DNA of 64,000 nucleotides from Stichopus chloronotus (GCA_021234535.1 CM037841.1:14838825-14902824), one strand, 5' to 3'. Positions 1 to 29,822 are shown, counted from the first letter of the stretch. The notes: generated by a model from the sequence alone, not told the origin. Translations and numbers: made by a program.

Positions 1-596
1 GATTCTTGGATTTACTCAGCTTGTAGTGTGAATTTTTTTCTGATTTTCATCTGCGTTGGTGGCCATGGATAGTTGCGTTATACGTTGCTGAACACAAGTA
101 TATTGGCAGATTCAACGTGAAGGTGAACAGTGACGCAGACATTTCGATTGTTTTAGTAAGTGCTAATCGCCATTTTAGCCTGCTTGCAAGACCCTTTGAA
201 TTTTATCATAGTGTGTAAAACCGTACCCTTTCGAAATATTACCGCCTTTCACTCAGGGAAAATAGGGGGTTTGATTGATTGCTTCAAGTCGTTTCCACCT
301 ACCCAGTAGCACTTTGTTCATTGTAGCTTCGAACTGGTACTGACAGTGCAATATGCAGCTAACGCGTTATCTACCCGGTAGTTGCATACGGTACTGTAGT
401 GATAACCACCATACTACGACCAACGTACGACATATGAGTGCAATCATTGTGTTCCTTCTGTTCACTTCGCTACTTGAAGAAGTATCCTCAGTTTATTGCC
501 AGAATCCGTTGCTGGCGGAGTATATTAGTCCTAGCATTACTCCCGCTTCGGTTTAACAGAGTATGCAGGCATTACTTGGCATGTGTGAATTTTCAT

Positions 597-836
597 TCAC
601 TGTGGTGGTGTTCCTTGTGCGTTCTCGGAGCTATACTGTACATACTGTACTTGGCTCTTAGTGCGTGCCGTTATACCACCATCTAGGCCAGGCTCGTTTG
701 CGTTACAGTTTGTCAATCTCATATTAGATGTACATATCTCGTAGTCTAAACCGTACGTGTTACTGTGCGGATCTGGTATCATGGGTGCAACGTATGTGTT
801 CACAGTCCCAATGGGCTTCGATGTACTTGCCTGCAA
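597..836 (-). CDS. Possible terminal exon, unknown protein (ORF 79 aa)
   Basis: An open frame on the minus strand runs into a stop at 597-599. It is preceded by TTGCAG, a possible splice acceptor, just upstream of codons reading ASTSKPIGTVNTYV. The peptide is polar, has mixed composition and ends SSENAQGTPPQ, so it looks more protein-like than the surrounding noise frames. I recognise no domain, and no partner exon was found in the window. It could be the last exon of a minus-strand gene or a chance ORF. Confidence 0.22.
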   Translation of the reverse strand: MQASTSKPIGTVNTYVAPMIPDPHSNTYGLDYEICTSNMRLTNCNANEPGLDGGITARTKSQVQYVQYSSENAQGTPPQ

Positions 837-1109
837 GTTCAGTTTTTCTAGTTTGAGAAAGGTACAAGTAGCCTATAACAAGTGCAGGCTTGCCACATAG
901 CTGGATTGTTTTTTGCATGGTTACGGGTAAAAATTGTACACAATATTGTAATATAATTTAGTCAGCGATTGGCATTACGTGAGCGGGTTTCGAATACATA
1001 GGAGTGAACTTGATAAGAAAAATCTGATCTTGCTTGCTGGCTTACATGCAACGAGTTTTCAGAGACCATTCCAGTGTGTTGCTTTGACTCTAAACTGCTT
1101 CTATGGCTG

Positions 1110-1215
1110 TTCAGATTCGAGTCTGAGTCACGTCATTTTCAGTGGTGATTCGAGTCAAGTAATTTTGGACTACCGATTCGAGTCAAGTCATCACAAAATG
1201 TGTGACTTGACTTAT
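1110..1215. repeat. Short degenerate direct repeats, GATTCGAGTCAAGTCA type
   Basis: GATTCGAGTC-like words recur three times in about 100 bp, mixed with the variants AAGTCA and GAGTCA. This looks like a decayed microsatellite or minisatellite. No gene overlaps it. Confidence 0.5.
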
Positions 1216-1596
1216 TACACACTTTGAATTTCTTTCTTACCTCGATCGTCATAAGCTACAATTCCAATTATTGTCACTGCGCGTCTAGACCATTAACAAA
1301 CAAATTCTCAACTGATTTGAGTCTGACAAAGTTTATTGGAAGACGAGGAAAGTGTAAGAAAGAGAAATCAGCTGCTTATCTTATAAAAATTGAAGTGTTT
1401 GCTATAACTTATCAAACAACTGTAAAATGTCAATGGCCGACAATATCATTTGTCCATTACATTTATATCCTCTATGATTTGTTTTTTTACTATTGACAAG
1501 CTGTTGCTTTCAAGAGTGGATTACATGTCATCTTAACTTCAACTGCTAATATCTCGGGAACTACAAATGGGAACTGAATGGAAGTTTCAGTATATT

Positions 1597-1809
1597 GTCA
1601 GATGTACTTTCTCTTCAACATATAGAAGCTACATTTGTTACTGGATCATCCTTTCAAAGGAGAAGAAAACCCTGGAAATATATTTCTCAAAATGAAGCAG
1701 AAGTGTCTGACAAACATATTCCTAAAGTTTCATTAAGAGACGTTGTTTCCTATCCAAGTTACACATTTTTGAAATTCAGACAAGGATGCTGCCATTTTTG
1801 CCCAAGTTG
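1597..1809 (+). CDS. Possible terminal exon, unknown protein
   Basis: After a plausible acceptor (TATTGTCAG ending at 1596-1597), an open frame of about 70 codons runs to TGA at 1807-1809. The peptide includes TGSSFQRRRKPWKY, then SYPSYTFLKF, and ends RQGCCHFCPS. It is basic and aromatic-rich with a Cys-rich tail (C-C-x-x-C). Codon composition looks coding rather than random. I could not assign a family. It may be the last exon of a host gene or a transposon-derived reading frame. No upstream exon could be joined with confidence. Confidence 0.33.
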
Positions 1810-1810
1810 A

Positions 1811-2368
1811 ATATATACTAACTTGAGTAAGTCGAACGATGATATCACATAACAACTGATGGCATGAATTTTTATGTATTTCTTTGTTTTTTATGGGTTT
1901 TTTTACCTATAATTTCTGTAAATACGCACACACTTGTACACATTTTGTGCTAAATTACTGAGGTGTGTAATGCAATAGTCAAATCATTAATGCTCTGAAT
2001 TGAATCTATGCACAACTGTTACAAATATATTGACACAGAAATAAAGAGGAAAACAAAAGTTTTCCAATCGCATGTAGTCAGGGGATGCCATCACAATCTC
2101 ATAATGACAGCTTCCTGATTAATTTTTATGAACATTCAAATTGCAATATCTTGGAAAGTAAAGAACATGGTTAATTGCAATTTTTGTGATGGTGTTCATC
2201 AAATATTTGTCTCCCATTAAACATAGCCAAGTGTCTTGATTTTCCTTCTAATTCTAATCTATTGGCGAGATGAGATTCTACATTGAGCGCAATATGTAGG
2301 TCACATTAATATGCATTTGACTTAATTCGGGTAAACTCCTTATTTTGACATATACCATCCGTTCTTAC
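1811..2368. other. AT-rich stretch, no gene seen (intron 2 of CENPV-like copy A)
   Basis: If copy A has a third exon to the left of the window, this stretch and the rest of positions 1-2368 lie in its second intron. I looked for a counterpart of CENPV-like exon 3 here, on the minus strand, and found none. Confidence 0.4.
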
Positions 2369-7481
<5,113 letters not shown>

Positions 7482-7485
7482 TTAA

Positions 7486-7733
7486 AGGCTGTATTGCATC
7501 ACTCTAAGCTATAATTTTACCTCCCGGAAAGCAAAATTCTCAACTGGTTCTAAGTTACAGCACTCTTAGATTGACAGCAAATTCGAAAGATGCAGAGCAG
7601 CTCGCATTACACAGCGTACACAGGGATCCATTGTTTTGATTACACATGTGGAGGAATTTAAGACAGGCTGAGGGAGGGACTCGAGGTAGGTGGTTGGGAG
7701 AATTGAAACTGTCTGGGGTGATGAGTTTTTGTC
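7486..7733 (+). mobile_element. TTAA-flanked MITE, family 1, copy 2
   Basis: This 248-bp copy has TTAA at 7482-7485 and 7734-7737. It starts AGGCTGTATTGCATCAC and ends with a GGGGTGATGAG-type terminus. It aligns over its full length with the reverse complement of 2709-2957. The ORFs on both strands here are by-products of the repeat. Confidence 0.8.
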
Positions 7734-7737
7734 TTAA

Positions 7738-8932
7738 AACTTTCATCGAGTCTTTCACAACAAAAATAACCCTAGTTACAGAGACTTTAGACCATAATTT
7801 AGCTAGTATGTCGTTGGTTGTCAAGCGTTATCATAAAACTGGTACATATAACAGGGAGCTGTTATTCTAAATAACAGCTCCATGCATATGCTGTTTTCAT
7901 CATATAAATCTTTATGGCAGCATATCAGTAACTTTTTCCATTGGAGTGGATCTATGTCCAAATGTGGGGGAGGGGACTTTTCACCATTTGCTAATTGTCC
8001 TTCTGGGGTAGGGGATTGTCCCTGTCTTTGAGAAAAAAAATAAAGGTGTCTACATGGCAAATTGTGCAATTGCTGATCACATTATAACTTTTAAGATGAA
8101 GTGTCAATTAGAAAATCGTTTTATGATATGTTGTGTTCAATGTTCTATACTTTAGCCATTCATCACAGCTTAAGGCTTTATCATTTTGAAAAAGTGGGTG
8201 GGGGCATTTTGAAAATATCCCCTTCCAAAAAAAAGTGGAGAACACATCCACTCTCCCGTCCCCCCCCCCCCCCCCCATGAGTCGCACCCACGATCGTGCC
8301 ACAGATGATTACTGTGTCATTATTTGTCATATTGTATATCTTTGGTGAGAGTTTAATTTCAGTCTACCAGGCGGCTGGGGACATTGTTGCAATGGTGGTG
8401 AAGTAGTGTGTAGTGGTTAATGAACAAAAGGTTCACACAGAGAGACATCAGAGAGAGAGAGAGGGGAGACTTGATTTAACAATTAATGTTCCATTTATAT
8501 CATAATTTGACTGACACACATATTAATACAAATTGAGTAATGAAAGATGAATTGAGCACAGCAGATAGAGATTATGTGACGTTGACAAGATTTGAAACAA
8601 CATAGAAAAGACAAGGAAGAACCAGGAAGTTCCATCTTACACAAGAGAAACCCCTCTTGGTTGACAAGATTAGATCACGAGTCACTTTTACTTGTCCGGG
8701 TTACCAGTTATCTATGCTTCAACCGTGAAGCTTAAAGTGGGAAACCAGATGACATTACTACATGTCAACGAACGGAATTATGAGAAATCTGTGTTACTAC
8801 AAAAATTCATGTGTGATAGGCTACAGAAGCTTAGCTTCTTCTAATGTTCTCCATTGTCAGTTTAAGATGAGATGTAAAAATCAAAGGAAAGTTAATAAAT
8901 TAGCATTGTGAAAGTTGAAGTTGACCAAGATT
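7738..8932. other. Intergenic, no gene recognised; homopolymer and GA repeats
   Basis: The stretch contains a C-run at about 8260-8276, a (GA)n run at about 8450-8465 and purine-rich sequence. No splice-supported coding exon was seen. Confidence 0.4.
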
Positions 8933-8936
8933 TTAA

Positions 8937-9283
8937 AGGGAAATAGGGCGTTTGTTTTAGAGAAAACATCCATATTTTCGAAACCAATGTTTGTGGACGT
9001 TGAGTGATAGATTGTTCAAAATAAGGAAGGACAGCAGCTTTCTTTTCAAGAAACAAGCTTCTCACAGATAGAAATTCAGTTACTTGTTGCTCAAAACTAA
9101 TTTGTTCACCCAAACTTTTCAAAATTCAAATGATGCATCTTCCATTACTCATCACATGCATAACGTTTTGAGGAGATGAAGCCTTGGTAGATGTTTATTG
9201 ATGAGACTGAATGGTTAAACAATGATTACCGCCTGTATTCTTTTGTATGTCATGTTGGTGTATTCTAAACGCCCTATTTCCCT
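8937..9283. mobile_element. TTAA-flanked MITE, family 2
   Basis: This 347-bp element has TTAA at 8933-8936 and 9284-9287. The terminal inverted repeats start AGGGAAATAGGGCGTTT and are perfect over 17 bp. An older copy with a nested insertion lies in PXMP2 intron 4 (27854 to about 28778). It lies about 220 bp downstream of the stop codon of CENPV-like copy B. Confidence 0.85.
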
Positions 9284-9500
9284 TTAAGTATTGCTGTCTC
9301 TTTGGCCTACAGAAGCCTATAACAGACATAGGCCTACTACACATAAAAATACAATGCATTAAAAATCAGAGTTTCACTTAAAGTATGTCGTGATTAAGAA
9401 TAATCACAATCTTCAAGCTTACAATGATCAACCATGGGAAAAAACTTGAAATCCCTGTTTCTACCTTTTCATTTCATTATTCAGTATTGTCATCATTTCA

Positions 9501-22397
<12,897 letters not shown>

Positions 22398-22522
22398 ATG
22401 GAAGTGGAAGGGTCCGCAAGCGATCAAAAAAGAGGCAAGACTTTGAGTGAAGTAGAAAAGATGTGGAAATCTTATCTTAAACTCCTCAAGGAACGACCTT
22501 TGCTTACAAAATCTGTTTCTAG
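22398..22522 (+). CDS. PXMP2: PXMP2 exon 1
   Basis: The 125-nt exon runs from ATG to donor GTAGCC. It encodes MEVEGSASDQKRGKTLSEVE and ends LLTKSVS plus two bases. Conserved KERPLLTKSVS text before the SG start of exon 2 supports this start and junction. Confidence 0.9.
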
Positions 22523-25500
22523 GTAGCCTACCATTCTTTCCTACATTTTGTCAACGTGGTACTAGTTCTGCGAATATCTTTTAGGCGGTGTCTATAATTG
22601 ACCGGACGCCGACTCCATTTTTCATTCAGGCTCTTCTTGTTAGGGGATTGGGTTAAGAGATCGGGTTTGGGGATCGAGATAGGCGATCGGGTAAGGTGTC
22701 ATGATTCAGGGTTAGGGGATAGGGTTGGGGGTTAGATACTAATTTATATATGATATGTAAATACTTTGTCTCCAATATAGAATCAGTGACCGGAACTTAC
22801 AGTTCTGGACACTGATTCTAAATTAGTACCAATACTGTTACTTGACTAGGTTGGATTACGCTTTTGTGTATTGTTTGCATTTCCGAACACCTAATCACCA
22901 CATTTGCTCTCGTAGCATAGTCGTCTATGCGTAAGACTTATGATGTGACTGTTATCGTGACATCCTAGCTTCGAATCCTCCTCTATTTCTCTTTCAGGAA
23001 TAATCTATCACTTCTTCGACAGGTTTCACTACATGTTGTACATTGCGCAGAAAAGCCATAACTTACAATGTCTCAGGAGAGAAACCAGAATGCGAGGCAT
23101 CCACACTCGCGAATATGGACGCAATTAAAGCTCTAAATGGGACTGTGGCATCACTAAAGTATGAATAGCGGTTTACTGCTTATCACAAGCATAGCACTAG
23201 TAGTCTAGGGTCGTATAAGTAGCACCAATATCCGAATAACTTACGATTGAAAAGCTTTTAGGCTATGCACACAATTCAGTCTATGACTAGGAAGACTACA
23301 AGTTTGTATGCTAACTTAGACTCCAGTCGAGTTAGCCTAGCAGTTACAACTTAGATACAGTTAGCTTAGCTCTTGTAAACTTCTACTCTATCAAGATACT
23401 ATTCATAGGAACGTTTGAAAAGACAGAAACCGTATGCTAATTACATCATTATCTCTAGACCTAGTGTCAATGATAATTTTGAAAAAGACAACACGGTATA
23501 ACACACATTTGCCAGAGTAATCTTTGCTACCCTGTCTACACAGGACTGACAGTAGTAGTCGACGCTGTGTGCAACACAGTACGGCTTTAGTATGGGATAC
23601 ACACGCGATTAGCACATTATGAAGATAAATATGCAAAGTTTCACAGAACAGTTCAACGTGTCACCACCTGTCATCATTCTTTTTATTTGCATATAAAACA
23701 AACAATTTTGTAATCATGCAGTATCAACATCCTGAGTTGAAATATTGACAACCGAATTTTAATATTTCATCCCTCTATCAGAAAAAATAGAAGCCAAAGT
23801 TCACTACATTTTAGGCATTTGAGAATACTGACAGTGAAGGATTGAGATTTTCATACGGAGCAACCATTCACAAAACGGTGGAAAGGGTGCTGTTCATGTT
23901 TTACAGTCGTTTTGCTGTGCAAACCATCAGAAATGTTTGTTTTTATTATGTAATTGTCTATAAACTGGTTAAAAAGCACAAATAGTGTTGTTTCAAACCA
24001 CGAGGTGACCTTTTGATGTCCTTTATCAACTTCCGTATTGGATGCATTTGTAACACAGATCGAATTGCCATTCGTTCGTTTTGCCCACAGTCTAGTTGGC
24101 ATTCGGGTGTCATTCATGATAGTAAGACCTCTATAATTTCTGATAATCTAGTGCAGCTCCATATATGGATATTTGAGACAATTGTCCAATTAACGCTGAC
24201 TCTATTGTCGAACTCCTCCTTTTATTGGCTCGGACACAACTTCTGTGTTCAGATGGCGCCGTAAGTAGTGAAACTTGAGCCAATTGACTCAGAATTCGAA
24301 GCCTTCTTTAATGTCGACTATACCACTGATCTCTTTGTAATCGGTGGGCTAAATTTGGCTCTCCTATCTTGTGCATATTTCCTCATTTATACTATGTATT
24401 ATATCATCTGAGTCCGGGTGACTAGTGTTTGATACCAGTGCTGCGTTATTCAACTGGCGTCTGGGTCAATTGACACAATGTATCTTTTATGTGACTGGCA
24501 TCGGACTAGTCACAGTGGGTCTATGCTTAGCCCTTGAACAGTCCTGTGTGCAACGTCACATGGCCTGAGCTCGTTACACTCCACATCACAGTCCTTCTGC
24601 CACTAACACAAACTTTAACCCATTGCAGACCCTCACCAGTGTCGTGATCTCTCATGTTCACAAATATTTTCTTACCAAACTAAATTCACACAAGGGATCT
24701 CTGGACCCACATCCACCTTTCTGCATGATAAGCTTTTTACCAAAATATGATAAGGAAATGGATGAATTTTTACTTGAAAAACTTAATGTAGCACTAAGCC
24801 ATTACTGTGCTGTACCCCATATTCGCAGTCCTTTGATTGAGTGAATGATGCTGAAGTTTGCTGCTTTATGCTTTGAAAGGTCGCTACAGTTTTAAAGGTT
24901 ATTGTATAGGTAAGATGTACTGTACGTACTTATGTATCATTTAATGAACGTAATATACAGGGTATGAATCATTTTCACCGATTTTGGGGTTAATTTGGTT
25001 AAAAATTTGTCTTGGCAGCACAACTGCTGTGATGTGGAGTGTAACGTAACATGCAACCTTGTTCAAGGGCTAGCTTAGGCTAGGCTTCTGTCCATAGCAT
25101 GGCACTATGGCAGCAGGCTGACTATATTGGATTGATCTGTAGTTTCTTACCACCCCCTAACTGATATGGAGGCTTCTTAATGTTTTGTAAAAAGGTTTGA
25201 TTTGGTACAAATTTAGAATTCTTCTGTGACTGGAAATGACATCAACAGGGGTATCAGATAATTAAAACATTTGGTAGAGGGTCTACAGTTGTCTACTTTA
25301 TTAACTTTTTTTTAGTTGTTTTCTTTTGTCTCCTTAATCTCTCAAAGTTATTGACATTCTGTGAGAGGAACAACTGTGGAATAAACAAGAGAAGTTAGTC
25401 CTGCAAAGTAAAGAGGTTACAAGAGGATTTGAACGGAGGATATCAAGATAACAGTCATGTCTGAAACGTAACCCACTACACTACGAGAGCACATTTGGTC

Positions 25501-28500
25501 ATTGAGTTTTCAAAGATACTGTACATCCAACCTCGTCATTTAAATATTATTCAGATTCAATCATGCCTAACCTAATCCCTTAAATTCTAGCAAGAACCAA
25601 ATGTAATAATAAATCAAGTGGGAATTTCAAGAGAATGTAGGGTTATCAGTTTTGTCTGAGCAAAACGTGACACTTTGGAGATAGACCTTAGTAGAAGTAG
25701 ATGGTAAGGGGCCCCTTTAAATTAATGGTACACTAAGTAGCAGTCTTGTACCTGCAAGTTGTCTGTGCAACACTACCTCACATTTTTACACTACATTTTC
25801 CTTTGAATCTTTTATCAAGCCTATAACAGCCTCTATTATCCATTGGAACTGAACTTTTGTTTCATATGTAGCTGACTTTCCTTGTTGCTCATCAGTTGTC
25901 ATTCCTTACTTTACTGTGAAAGTTCCAACCTGAGAGTTCAGTAGCTCCAAAAGACTAAGTTTTTACAGCAACATTTAATCCATGCATCTATTGTAAATAT
26001 TCAAGCAACCAGGCTATCCATAAATCAAGTCTTCATGATGGAGAATATTGCGTAAAGTTCATAAATCTCATTAAATATCCTAACAACTTGAGGTATGTAT
26101 GTTCTCTGAATTATCATTTTGCTTTCAGTGGAGTTATTGCTGCTGTGGGAGATGTTATTGCTCAAAAGATCGTTCTTAGAGGCTCTGTGCCTGTTACTTA
26201 TCGTCAGACAGGGGCTTTTGCTATTCTAGGGTGAGTATTTTACTGCGTTTGGTTTTGGTGAAGTTTTAGCTGTTTGTTCAAAGAGATAGCTACTGGACGA
26301 AGATGGATCACAGTTTTGTGTTATAACAGACAAGTGTCCCTCGTGGTCCTGGTCTGTATGATGAATACTACAATGAGCCACATTCCAACTGTGTGTTTAA
26401 AAGAGATGTGACATTCTGTAGCTGTTACCATTCAAGTTTAACTGTATCATGTACTTTATGTCATCTGGATAATTTATAGGGAAATGGCTAATGCTGTTCA
26501 ACTTTTCATGTATCTCATTTGTATTACAGACTATGCTACTCAGGTCCATTGGCCCATTATTTCTATTCTTGGTTGGATCAGTTTATTCCAAAGAATGTCT
26601 CTTATTATGCAATCAAGAGGATTGTTGCTGACAGATTTGTGATAGCACCGCCCTACCTCCTAGTATTCTTCTACTTACTAGGGCTGTTAGAGGTAAATAC
26701 TATTGTACATAGAAGTTCGTCTCAGAAATGTTTGTCGAATTCATACATTATGCACCGAAAAATCAAAGTTTACTGAGTGTGAATGTTGCAACATGTTGTA
26801 AGCCATACTGTAAATGACCTGTCATATGAAAATTGAAAGAGGGGTTAGCGGGTGGAAACTTGTGTTGGAGGATGAGATGAGGGCATAATGAAACAGATGA
26901 GAGTGAAATGGTTTGTTTGTGTTAGGTCATGATAGGTAATCATAATGTTGATGGCCTGTTGTATCAATTAAACTTTATTATTTTATAAATGTTTGTGTAC
27001 CATCAGTCATTAATATATATTCTCTGTGTACAAATATGTCAATATTGATTGTCCTGTACATTAAATTGGAAAATATGTAATTTGTTGCCAAATTTTTATC
27101 GTAATTGTGTCTTGACACAATTATTCCCACATGAAACTTTCCATATGAGGTAATATTAGAAACCTTTGATACTGATTACCCACACTGGTATCTGCACTTA
27201 AACTGTACTCCAGATGTTACTGTTTCAAGTGCTAGTAGAAAGTAGTGTAATTCACACAATTCTACCTACAGTAGGTTAATCATTCTGTAATGGCAGTTTC
27301 ACTAACCTGTTATATCATTCATGATTATTTAGCTTTTGGTTCCCGATGTGGCCACAAGACCCTGCATGAGTATCCAGTGCATGATTACAGCAAATAAGAT
27401 GAGAAATATATATGAATGGCATGGGATGCATATGACACCAAGAAACACCTACTATTGCAGATCTTCTAGGGTCCTAAGCAGATTCTGCACCTGTTGTGAG
27501 GCCTTTGTCTCTGTGTTCACACATGTTAGTTATGTTTCACTCTTACCGTAGAGTTGAAGGCAAGGTCTTGTTGGGTATTTGGATAATGTCATAGGGGAAG
27601 TGCTGTGTCATAGAGGAAGTGCTGTCTCTATGTAAATTATTATTTATTTCAAACCTAACACTCTCAGAGTTTTTCACCTTTTTATCTTTTCAGGGTATTG
27701 GACATGCTGGATCAATGCATAAGATCAGAACCACATTTTGGAATGCCCTTTTAATGAACTGGAAAATTTGGACAGTGTTACAGTTTGTAAACCTAAACTA
27801 TGTACCAATTCAGGTATTGAAAAGTACAGTAATTAATCCAATACAAGTATTAAGGGGAAAAAGCTGTTTGTCTCACAGAAAAATATATATATTTTAACAC
27901 CAATATTTGTGGGCACTAATGTTCAAATTAAGGTAGGACAATGACCCTCTTTTCAAGTTATAAGTTGCTCACAGATACAAATTCAGTTATTTGTTGCTCA
28001 ACAATAATTGCTCACTTATATTTTTAAAATCCAAATGATGCATCTTTTGTAGCTCATCTTATGCATAATGTGTTGAGAAGATGAAGCTTTTGTAGATATT
28101 TGTATTGATGAGTCTGAATGGTTTAGCAGGATTTAAAGGATTAGCCACTGAAAAAAACTGGTATTCCATGAAAATATGGAATATTTTTCTCTCTTTGTGG
28201 TTGAAGGGCATATCACAGTAGCATGTTCAGTTCAGAACATAATGGATTTTCAAAGAAACATTTATTTCAAAAAGGTAGAGTGCATAATCAGGAACTTGTG
28301 ATGTCACCCAGGCACAACTACATGAATATCCTTTGTATTTGTGTATAATCCTGAATGTCTTGAAGAAAAAATTACAATAGTTTAAGAGATGTCACCTTTA
28401 TTTTCTTAATATTTTGAGGTAAATCTACAAAACACCTAATTTGCATATCTGCTAGTGTCAAATTTCAAGGTTAATTGATTGCTTCAATTTTAAAGAAAAG

Positions 28501-29822
28501 CAAACATTTCTTGCAATAATTTGCTGCTGTTACATGGCATTTTGGTAACCTTGAGACAACTGGAAATATTTCTTTACCACAGAGGTCTTTTTTCAAACAA
28601 CAATATCTTGAGTTAGGGACAAGTTGATGGCATAGGGTTTAAAATGCCTGCAGTGGAAAATTATTCTGTTTCATTCATTTAAGAACTAAAATTCTCATTT
28701 AAATATGCCTTTAAGGCTAATATTTTCTTTGTATGCCATGTTAGTGCATTGTCAGCACTCTATTTCTCTATTTGTACTCAGTTCTGTGCAAGTATTCTAA
28801 ATTTTTCAGGTCAGTGCAAGCACTAAAGTATGGTAATACTGTACAAGTATTGATGTCATCTGATTGACATATTTTAATTTTAGTATAATTTTTTTCAAAG
28901 TAAGTAGTTCAATACTACAAGTACTACTGATGCAGATGAGGCTGATGGCAAAAAATGTTTGCTAATTGCATATCCTCAATTTAAACTGTAGACTGAGGAA
29001 ATGCATGAAACTAAGAGGACCATGACTCATCATCCGTAGATCCTGCTAGATTTCTGTGACATGGCACAGCAAATGTACACAAACACACAGATGTGAAAAT
29101 AAAACAAAAGGAGGCCATCAGAGTAACTGATCGTGTGTGAAGAGATAAACTATATGAGAGCCAAAAGAATTATTTTAACTACAACAAGATGAAAGGACTA
29201 CCTAGATTAAGATGATGTGTTCTAGCCAGCTCAGCTATTTTCTGTTGTGATCACAAAATGAGTAACACTCTGGCATGGGGCTAAGGGGCTACTTTAGGGC
29301 CTCTTTTGGGGTCCTGGTGCAATGCCCTGACACTACTACTGAAAGACCAATCATATTGATGTTTAGTTTACAAGTTTGGTCCACATTCAGTTGAATGGAT
29401 TATTTATTGTAACAGTTACAACTAGGCAATTTTAATAAGTGCAGCATTCTGTTGCCAAACTTGGCATCCTTTTTGAAAAACTTTGTGCTAAATTTTCAAA
29501 TTTGCTGCAGAAAAAAAATGAAATTTAAACTGGGCACACCACCTGAAAATCTGTGGTGAAAATCCCCTGGTGAGAACCCCACAAGATGTAAAGAATAAAC
29601 TGTGGAGAGACAGTGAAAATGATTAACATAGAAAGCTACTTGATTTGATAAAATCCTTTTCATGTCCTTTATCATTCTCTATTTACTTTTGCTGCTATGC
29701 TTTACCCTTTTCTTTCTTTTTTTTTGTCTTTAACCTTTCAGTTTAGAGTTCTCTTCCAAAGCTGCATTGCTTTTGTATGGACAATCTGCTTGGCAGTGTA
29801 CCGGAGGAGCTCGACAGACTAA
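22398..29822 (+). CDS. PXMP2: Peroxisomal membrane protein 2 (Mpv17/PMP22 family), complete
   Basis: Five exons (22398-22522, 26129-26230, 26530-26692, 27694-27813, 29742-29822) join to 196 codons plus stop, close to the roughly 195 aa of vertebrate PXMP2. Exon 1 gives the soluble N terminus ending ERPLLTKSVS. Exon 2 continues SGVIAAVGDVIAQ, the family's first hydrophobic segment. Exon 3 holds YSGPLAHYFYSWLDQF and DRFVIAPPYLLVFFYLLG. Exon 4 has MNWKIWTVLQFVNLNYVP, the family signature (N152-W-K-x-W). Exon 5 gives FRVLFQSCIAFVWT and ends STD. Four membrane spans are expected in the peroxisomal membrane, where the family forms pores for small solutes. All splice sites are GT-AG. AATAAA at 31057-31062 is a candidate polyadenylation signal. 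Confidence 0.95.
22900..22990 (+). repeat. tRNA-derived SINE head, copy 1
   Basis: A box-like GTAGCATAGTCG and B box-like GCTTCGAATCC are spaced as in a tRNA. The sequence aligns with the reverse complement of 25420-25500 (CTCTCGTAG, TGACTGTTATC, GAATCCTC/AAATCCTC), so it is a dispersed tRNA-derived repeat, not a lone tRNA gene. Confidence 0.6.
23000..24510. other. PXMP2 intron 1, no gene recognised
   Basis: No recognised repeat or coding exon. The ORFs on both strands at 23851-24264 overlap each other and show no motif. Confidence 0.4.
24520..25095. mobile_element. TIR element with about 70-bp inverted ends
   Basis: The left end (about 24525-24598) and right end (about 25024-25092) are inverted copies sharing TAGCCCTTGAACA and GTTACACTCCACATCACAG. 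The interior resembles 41265-41990 (GGATGAATTTT-ACTTGAAA, GTGAGTGAATGATGCTGAA). This indicates a non-autonomous DNA transposon family with at least two copies here. The target duplication was not resolved. Confidence 0.65.
25420..25500 (-). repeat. tRNA-derived SINE head, copy 2
   Basis: On the minus strand it reads CTCTCGTAGTGTAGTGGG, a good A box. CCGTTCAAATCC, a good B box, follows about 40 bp later. It aligns with 22900-22990 and is better preserved. Confidence 0.65.
25501..26128. other. PXMP2 intron 1, 3' part, no further feature
   Basis: The intron ends in the pyrimidine-rich acceptor TTTTGCTTTCAG at 26117-26128. Nothing else was recognised. Confidence 0.4.
26129..26230 (+). CDS. PXMP2: PXMP2 exon 2
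   Basis: The 102-nt exon lies between acceptor TTGCTTTCAG and donor GTGAGT. It encodes SGVIAAVGDVIAQ and then the loop ending GAFAILG. Confidence 0.93.
26530..26692 (+). CDS. PXMP2: PXMP2 exon 3
   Basis: The 163-nt exon has a GTAAAT donor. It encodes GPLAHYFYSWLDQFIP and the hydrophobic PPYLLVFFYLLGLLE segment. It is in frame with exons 2 and 4. Confidence 0.95.
27694..27813 (+). CDS. PXMP2: PXMP2 exon 4
   Basis: The 120-nt, phase-0 exon follows TTTTATCTTTTCAG and has donor GTATTG. It encodes GIGHAGSMHKIRTTFW and the family signature NWKIWTVLQFVNLNYVP. Confidence 0.95.
27854..28778. mobile_element. TTAA-flanked MITE, family 2, old copy with nested insert
   Basis: The outer sequence matches 8937-9283 in order (CACAGATA-AAATTCAGTTA, TTGTTGCTCAA, AATGATGCATCTT, GATGAAGC-TT, TGATGAG-CTGAATGG, GTATG-CATGTT). 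It starts 40 bp past the exon 4 donor of PXMP2. A second element (28137-28710) splits it. Confidence 0.7.
28137..28710. mobile_element. TTAA-flanked nested element, about 574 bp
   Basis: TTAA at 28133-28136 and 28711-28714 bounds an insert that interrupts the family 2 MITE. Removing it and one TTAA restores alignment with 9220-9260. The ends share only AGG/CCT, as far as I can see. It has no coding capacity. Confidence 0.6.
28779..29741. other. PXMP2 intron 4, 3' part
   Basis: No gene or clear repeat beyond a GGGGTCCTGGTGCAATG degenerate patch at about 29300. It ends in a long pyrimidine tract and CTTTCAG at 29741. Confidence 0.4.
29742..29822 (+). CDS. PXMP2: PXMP2 exon 5
   Basis: The 81-nt terminal exon encodes FRVLFQSCIAFVWTICLAVY and ends RRSSTD, with TAA at 29820-29822. 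Confidence 0.93.
   Translation, partial: FRVLFQSCIAFVWTICLAVYRRSSTD

Noticed and set aside
353..556. ORF with a signal-peptide-like stretch (MSAIIVFLLFTSLLEE)
   Set aside because: Only a short hydrophobic run; no splice partner, no motif and a nearby stop. Too weak to call.
24623..24844. 73-codon ORF as an upstream PXMP2 exon
   Set aside because: It lies in the long-TIR element repeated at 41 kb, and PXMP2 exons 1 and 2 already join perfectly across it.
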